From: Neocallimastix lanati (nom. inval.)
Lineage: Eukaryota > Neocallimastigomycota > Neocallimastigomycetes > Neocallimastigales > Neocallimastigaceae
Direction: 5' to 3'
NCBI GenBank assembly: GCA_016946835.1
Contig: JACVTC010000129.1
Coordinates: forward strand, 460,595 to 524,594
DNA: 64,000 nt
The number at the start of each line of letters is the position of its first letter. The first letter of the stretch is position 1. Of this stretch, positions 61,201-64,000 are shown in pieces. A program made the translations under genes and the position numbers. The notes beneath the pieces are model-generated. The model was not told the origin of the DNA and ran no database searches. It worked only from the letters and a program-made list of their open reading frames with translations.

Positions 61201-62287
61201 ACAAGTAGTTCTAGTTCATTAATATTTACGGGAACTTTGATTAACACATCTTCTGAGTAATCATCATTCATCGTTGCTAAACGTATTCGTCCTGCACTAA
61301 CTCCTATAGGTTCATACTGATAAGGTAATTTATCTAAAAATTGCTTTGTGATAATACTTAAGTTGCTACATGAATCTATTAAAGCCTTACCACGAACTCC
61401 ATCTACTATTACATCAACCATAGCAATATCATCTTCTTGTGGTTCATGATGTTTACTTTTATATGTATGATCTATATTGTTCGTTATTATTGTAGTAGCA
61501 CACATATTATCCACTGCACCTGAAATTTTAGTATTATTCTTTTCTAATTTAAGTCCTTGTGATACTTGAGACCGTATCTTTGGAGCAACGTCCAATAATT
61601 GTCCAAATGTAATATTGCAATTACTGGAGTTTAAATCTTTGATCACGTCATGACTATCACAATCAGTTTGCATTTGTATTCTTTTTGGAATTCTAGTTGG
61701 CATAATTTCAGTTGATTTTTCTGATGATTTTTCTTGAATTAATTTATTTAAAGTTTGTTTAGAATTATTTCCTTCCTGAGAAGTTTCTTCATTAATAATA
61801 TTAACAATACTATTTTTATTATTTTCCACAGAAGTACTAGTACTAGCTCTTTCCTTATCTCTTAGCTCTTTCTCAATCCTCTTTTCTTTCTCTATTCTGG
61901 GTTGAGCTATAATCGAAGGATGTAAATGAGTTGTTGGCTTTTTGACTGGTCGCGATGTTCCCCTTAATTGATTTTCTTTTTGTTTTCGTAAACCTGGAGT
62001 AACTATTGGCTTAGGATCATCTCTTAGACTACGGTGAACCCTCTTTCCTCTTTGGTCACTAGTCTCTTCATCTTTAGGATTTGCCTTTCTCTTTATAACG
62101 TTTACTAAGTAATCCAATTCTTTGGAACCATCCGACTCATCATCAAAATCTTCGTAATAATCCGTAGTAGTACCTTCTTGGAAATCAGCAATTTCTTCAT
62201 AATCATCATCTTCTTTTAAGTCAACTGTTTTGGGACGATGGCAGACTGAAGCAATTTTTTTGACGATGGGAGTGCTTCTACTCCCTT
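58299..62287 (-). CDS. D2: Pol polyprotein
   Basis: Counted from 62117 it has 1272 residues with the same domain order as D1: spacer, protease, RT with FIDDILIYS, RNase H, HHCC and DDE integrase, and a C-terminal VGPMKVVKK module. About six residue differences from D1. The frame is open up to the frameshift site at 62294-62300. It looks whole. Confidence 0.93.
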
Positions 62288-62300
62288 TTAGTGGTTTAAA
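62268..62300 (-). promoter_or_regulatory. D2: -1 ribosomal frameshift signal
   Basis: Same UUUAAAC heptamer (plus 62294-62300), 8-nt spacer and GGGAGT/ACTCCC hairpin as in D1. Confidence 0.85.
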
Positions 62301-63205
62301 TAATTTTCATAAAACTTCTTGCGGTTATTTTCCAATATAGAATTTAATTTAGGACAGTTTCGTTTGGTATGTCCTTCATTGCTACAAAACCAGCAAGTAC
62401 TAATTTTCATTTCTTTCATCTTGTTAGTGAGATTTTCTATAGATACATTTTTGTGGGTTTTTGGTTTGTTAAAATCATTTGAAATGTTCTTATTAAAATT
62501 ACTTTTAGAGTTAAGGAGATTGTAACGAGTCTTATCATAATATTCAGTACTATTTTTAATAGATAAACGATCAACTTTTTCAGCTATAGCGAATGCTTTG
62601 GTAATAGAAATATTGTCTTTAAGCATAACCTTTCTCCATGCGTCAGGATTATTGGTTAAGGAATCTGCATAATCTAAAACACTAATTTTTCTTCTTCTCT
62701 TTTTATCCAATTTATGGTACAAAGATCTATAACGGACATTAAAATCTTTAACTTTCTCGTTCTTCTTTATTTTCATGGAACGCAATTCTCGTAACAAGTT
62801 GGTTTGATCTTCTTTAAGTCCATAGAAAGTCTTCAGATGATTTATGATTTCATCAAGGCTTGGGTAGGTGGTAGTAGATTCACTTTCTTCATCATCTTCT
62901 CCTTCACTATCGCTATCGAAATCAGAATCTTCATCTTCAGTAAGGTCATTTCCATCTTCTAGTTCTTGGATAATTTCTCTTGGTTCTCCAGAAGCCGTTA
63001 ATATACAAGCAGTAAAAATAGTTTCAGGATCCTTGATATGTTGGTATTTTATCCATGCCTTTAACTCATTTGCCCAGGAGTTGATGTCAAGGTTTTGTTT
63101 AGTAAGCTTTTCAAAATCTTTTAATTCTTTCTTTAATTCTCTGAAGCTAAGCTTACTTTCTGGAGTACTCTCTGTTGGAGTACTGGAAGTACTGGATGTT
63201 CTCAT
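62288..63205 (-). CDS. D2: Gag
   Basis: 305 residues, no difference from D1 Gag noticed: acidic stretch, Gag core and terminal knuckle CWFCSNEGHTKRNC. It looks whole. Confidence 0.93.
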   Translation of the reverse strand: MRTSSTSSTPTESTPESKLSFRELKKELKDFEKLTKQNLDINSWANELKAWIKYQHIKDPETIFTACILTASGEPREIIQELEDGNDLTEDEDSDFDSDSEGEDDEESESTTTYPSLDEIINHLKTFYGLKEDQTNLLRELRSMKIKKNEKVKDFNVRYRSLYHKLDKKRRRKISVLDYADSLTNNPDAWRKVMLKDNISITKAFAIAEKVDRLSIKNSTEYYDKTRYNLLNSKSNFNKNISNDFNKPKTHKNVSIENLTNKMKEMKISTCWFCSNEGHTKRNCPKLNSILENNRKKFYENYLNH

Positions 63206-63369
63206 AAAATAAAATTTATTGTATCTATAGAATGCTAAACCTCGTAATGTATAAATTGTTATAAAAAAGTAAAAATAAAAAAAATTAAAAAAAAATAAAT
63301 CTTTTAACTAATAAAATTATTAATTATTTATTATTATTAATCACTTATTAAATTATAATAATCGTGCAA

Positions 63370-63516
63370 TCTGATAGTACACACTGTCTGACGTGCAGCT
63401 TACCTCTTGAAAGGTGTCATGCCACGCGTGTGCCACGGTTACTATTTTCAATATAAAAAATAGCAGTCCAGAGCCTACTAGCCCAATTACTATGTAGGAT
63501 AAACTTAACCCGGAAA
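63370..63516 (-). ncRNA. D2: conserved structured leader RNA
   Basis: Same sequence as the leader RNA of D1 at 24463-24610, on the minus strand, about 165 nt before gag. Confidence 0.6.
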
Positions 63517-63689
63517 TCTATGCACGAATATTAGTTTAATTTAATATTAATTAATATTTTTAACAATTAATAATAATTAGTTAAAAATATAAAAATTGTT
63601 TTCTTTTTTAAAAAAATATTTGTTTTATTAGAAAAATTATTTATTAATATTATAATTTTATCCCCAATGTATTAATTTATTATTATATT

Positions 63690-63706
63690 CCCCGATATCT
63701 CCACCA
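63690..63706 (-). promoter_or_regulatory. D2: tRNA primer binding site
   Basis: On plus CCCCGATATCTCCACCA, i.e. TGGTGGAGATATCGGGG on the element strand, 8 nt from the 5' LTR, as in D1. Confidence 0.8.
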
Positions 63707-63714
63707 ATTTTTCA

Positions 63715-64000
63715 TGGTATGGTTCATATAATTTTAGGAATATAATAATAATTAACACAAATAATAAAATTACAATAATAAAAAAAAAATAATTTGTTTT
63801 AAAATCAATATTTATTTATTTAAATTTAAAAAAATAATAATATAATTATTTATTTAATAAAAAGAAAGTTATTGATTATATTTTATTTCACTAAAAATTA
63901 CATGTATTATATTTTTTTATCAAATTATAATTTGTAAAGCCTAACTATTTTTTTTAATAAACTAATTACTAATTATTTTTATAAATAAAACATTTAAATT
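63715..64000 (-). repeat. 5' LTR of D2 (cut by window end)
   Basis: Starts TGGTATGGTTCATATAATTT like the other D LTRs and continues beyond the window. Confidence 0.88.

Larger units (their letters stand above)
57486..64000 (-). mobile_element. Ty3/gypsy element D, copy D2 (runs off the window)
   Basis: 3' LTR 57486-58275, Pol, frameshift signal, Gag, leader RNA, tRNA primer site and the first 286 bp of the 5' LTR. It looks whole as far as visible and differs from D1 by only a few residues in Pol and none noticed in Gag. It is inserted in LTR K. Confidence 0.92.

Overview
The window looks like a heterochromatin-like retrotransposon graveyard from a very AT-rich eukaryote. The base bias, long homopolymer and TAA/ATT runs, asparagine-run coding and fungal-type chromoviruses of the Tf1/sushi class fit an anaerobic gut fungus (Neocallimastigomycota) best. 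A dictyostelid-like protist cannot be excluded from sequence alone. I see no intact host gene. The only host-like coding traces are a decayed small secreted-protein gene (42703-43232) and a short cysteine-bearing fragment (4158-4274).

Layout. Positions 1-7148 hold relics: an RNase H remnant, an H-family leader and RT remnant, a copia-type Gag remnant, a Ty3-type Gag remnant and solo LTRs. Positions 7149-38365 are one Ty1/copia element (F, minus strand, TSD GAAAA) blown apart by nested insertions. Ty3/gypsy element B (8530-30503, TSD AATAC) sits in its Asn-rich pol linker. Element C (15199-22490, TSD TTTTT) and element D1 (22497-30487, 4-bp TSD TTTA) sit side by side inside one LTR of B, and a solo LTR (E) lies exactly on the C/D1 boundary. 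The rest of F carries solo LTRs A3, C2, I2 and G1 and a tRNA-derived SINE with a 14-bp target duplication. Positions 38371-46278 hold more relics, a hairpin repeat split by a solo LTR, and a chromovirus 3' end with its LTR. From 46279 on, Ty3 element H is split by solo LTR I1, by element J (51076-57430, TSD TTATC) and by a third LTR start (K) that itself hosts a second copy of D (D2, 57486 to beyond 64000).

How the parts work. B, C, J and D1/D2 look whole or nearly whole and young, because LTR pairs differ by few bases. In B, C, H and J the sequence right after the 5' LTR is not a tRNA match. It is a 10-12 nt complement of a site in the same LTR, in C, H and J about 35-37 nt after a TATA box, which is the Tf1-type self-priming layout. 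D instead carries a tRNA-CCA type primer site, and F appears to use an internal tRNA-Lys(CUU) half. D joins Gag to Pol by a textbook -1 frameshift signal (UUUAAAC, 8-nt spacer, 6-bp hairpin).

The least familiar signals are three: a conserved, structured GC-rich leader RNA shared by the otherwise different elements C and D; a Pol III-type A box/B box pair embedded in the B LTR; and the full-length SINE with an oligo(T) tail. All calls come from reading the sequence and translations by eye; no database search was possible.
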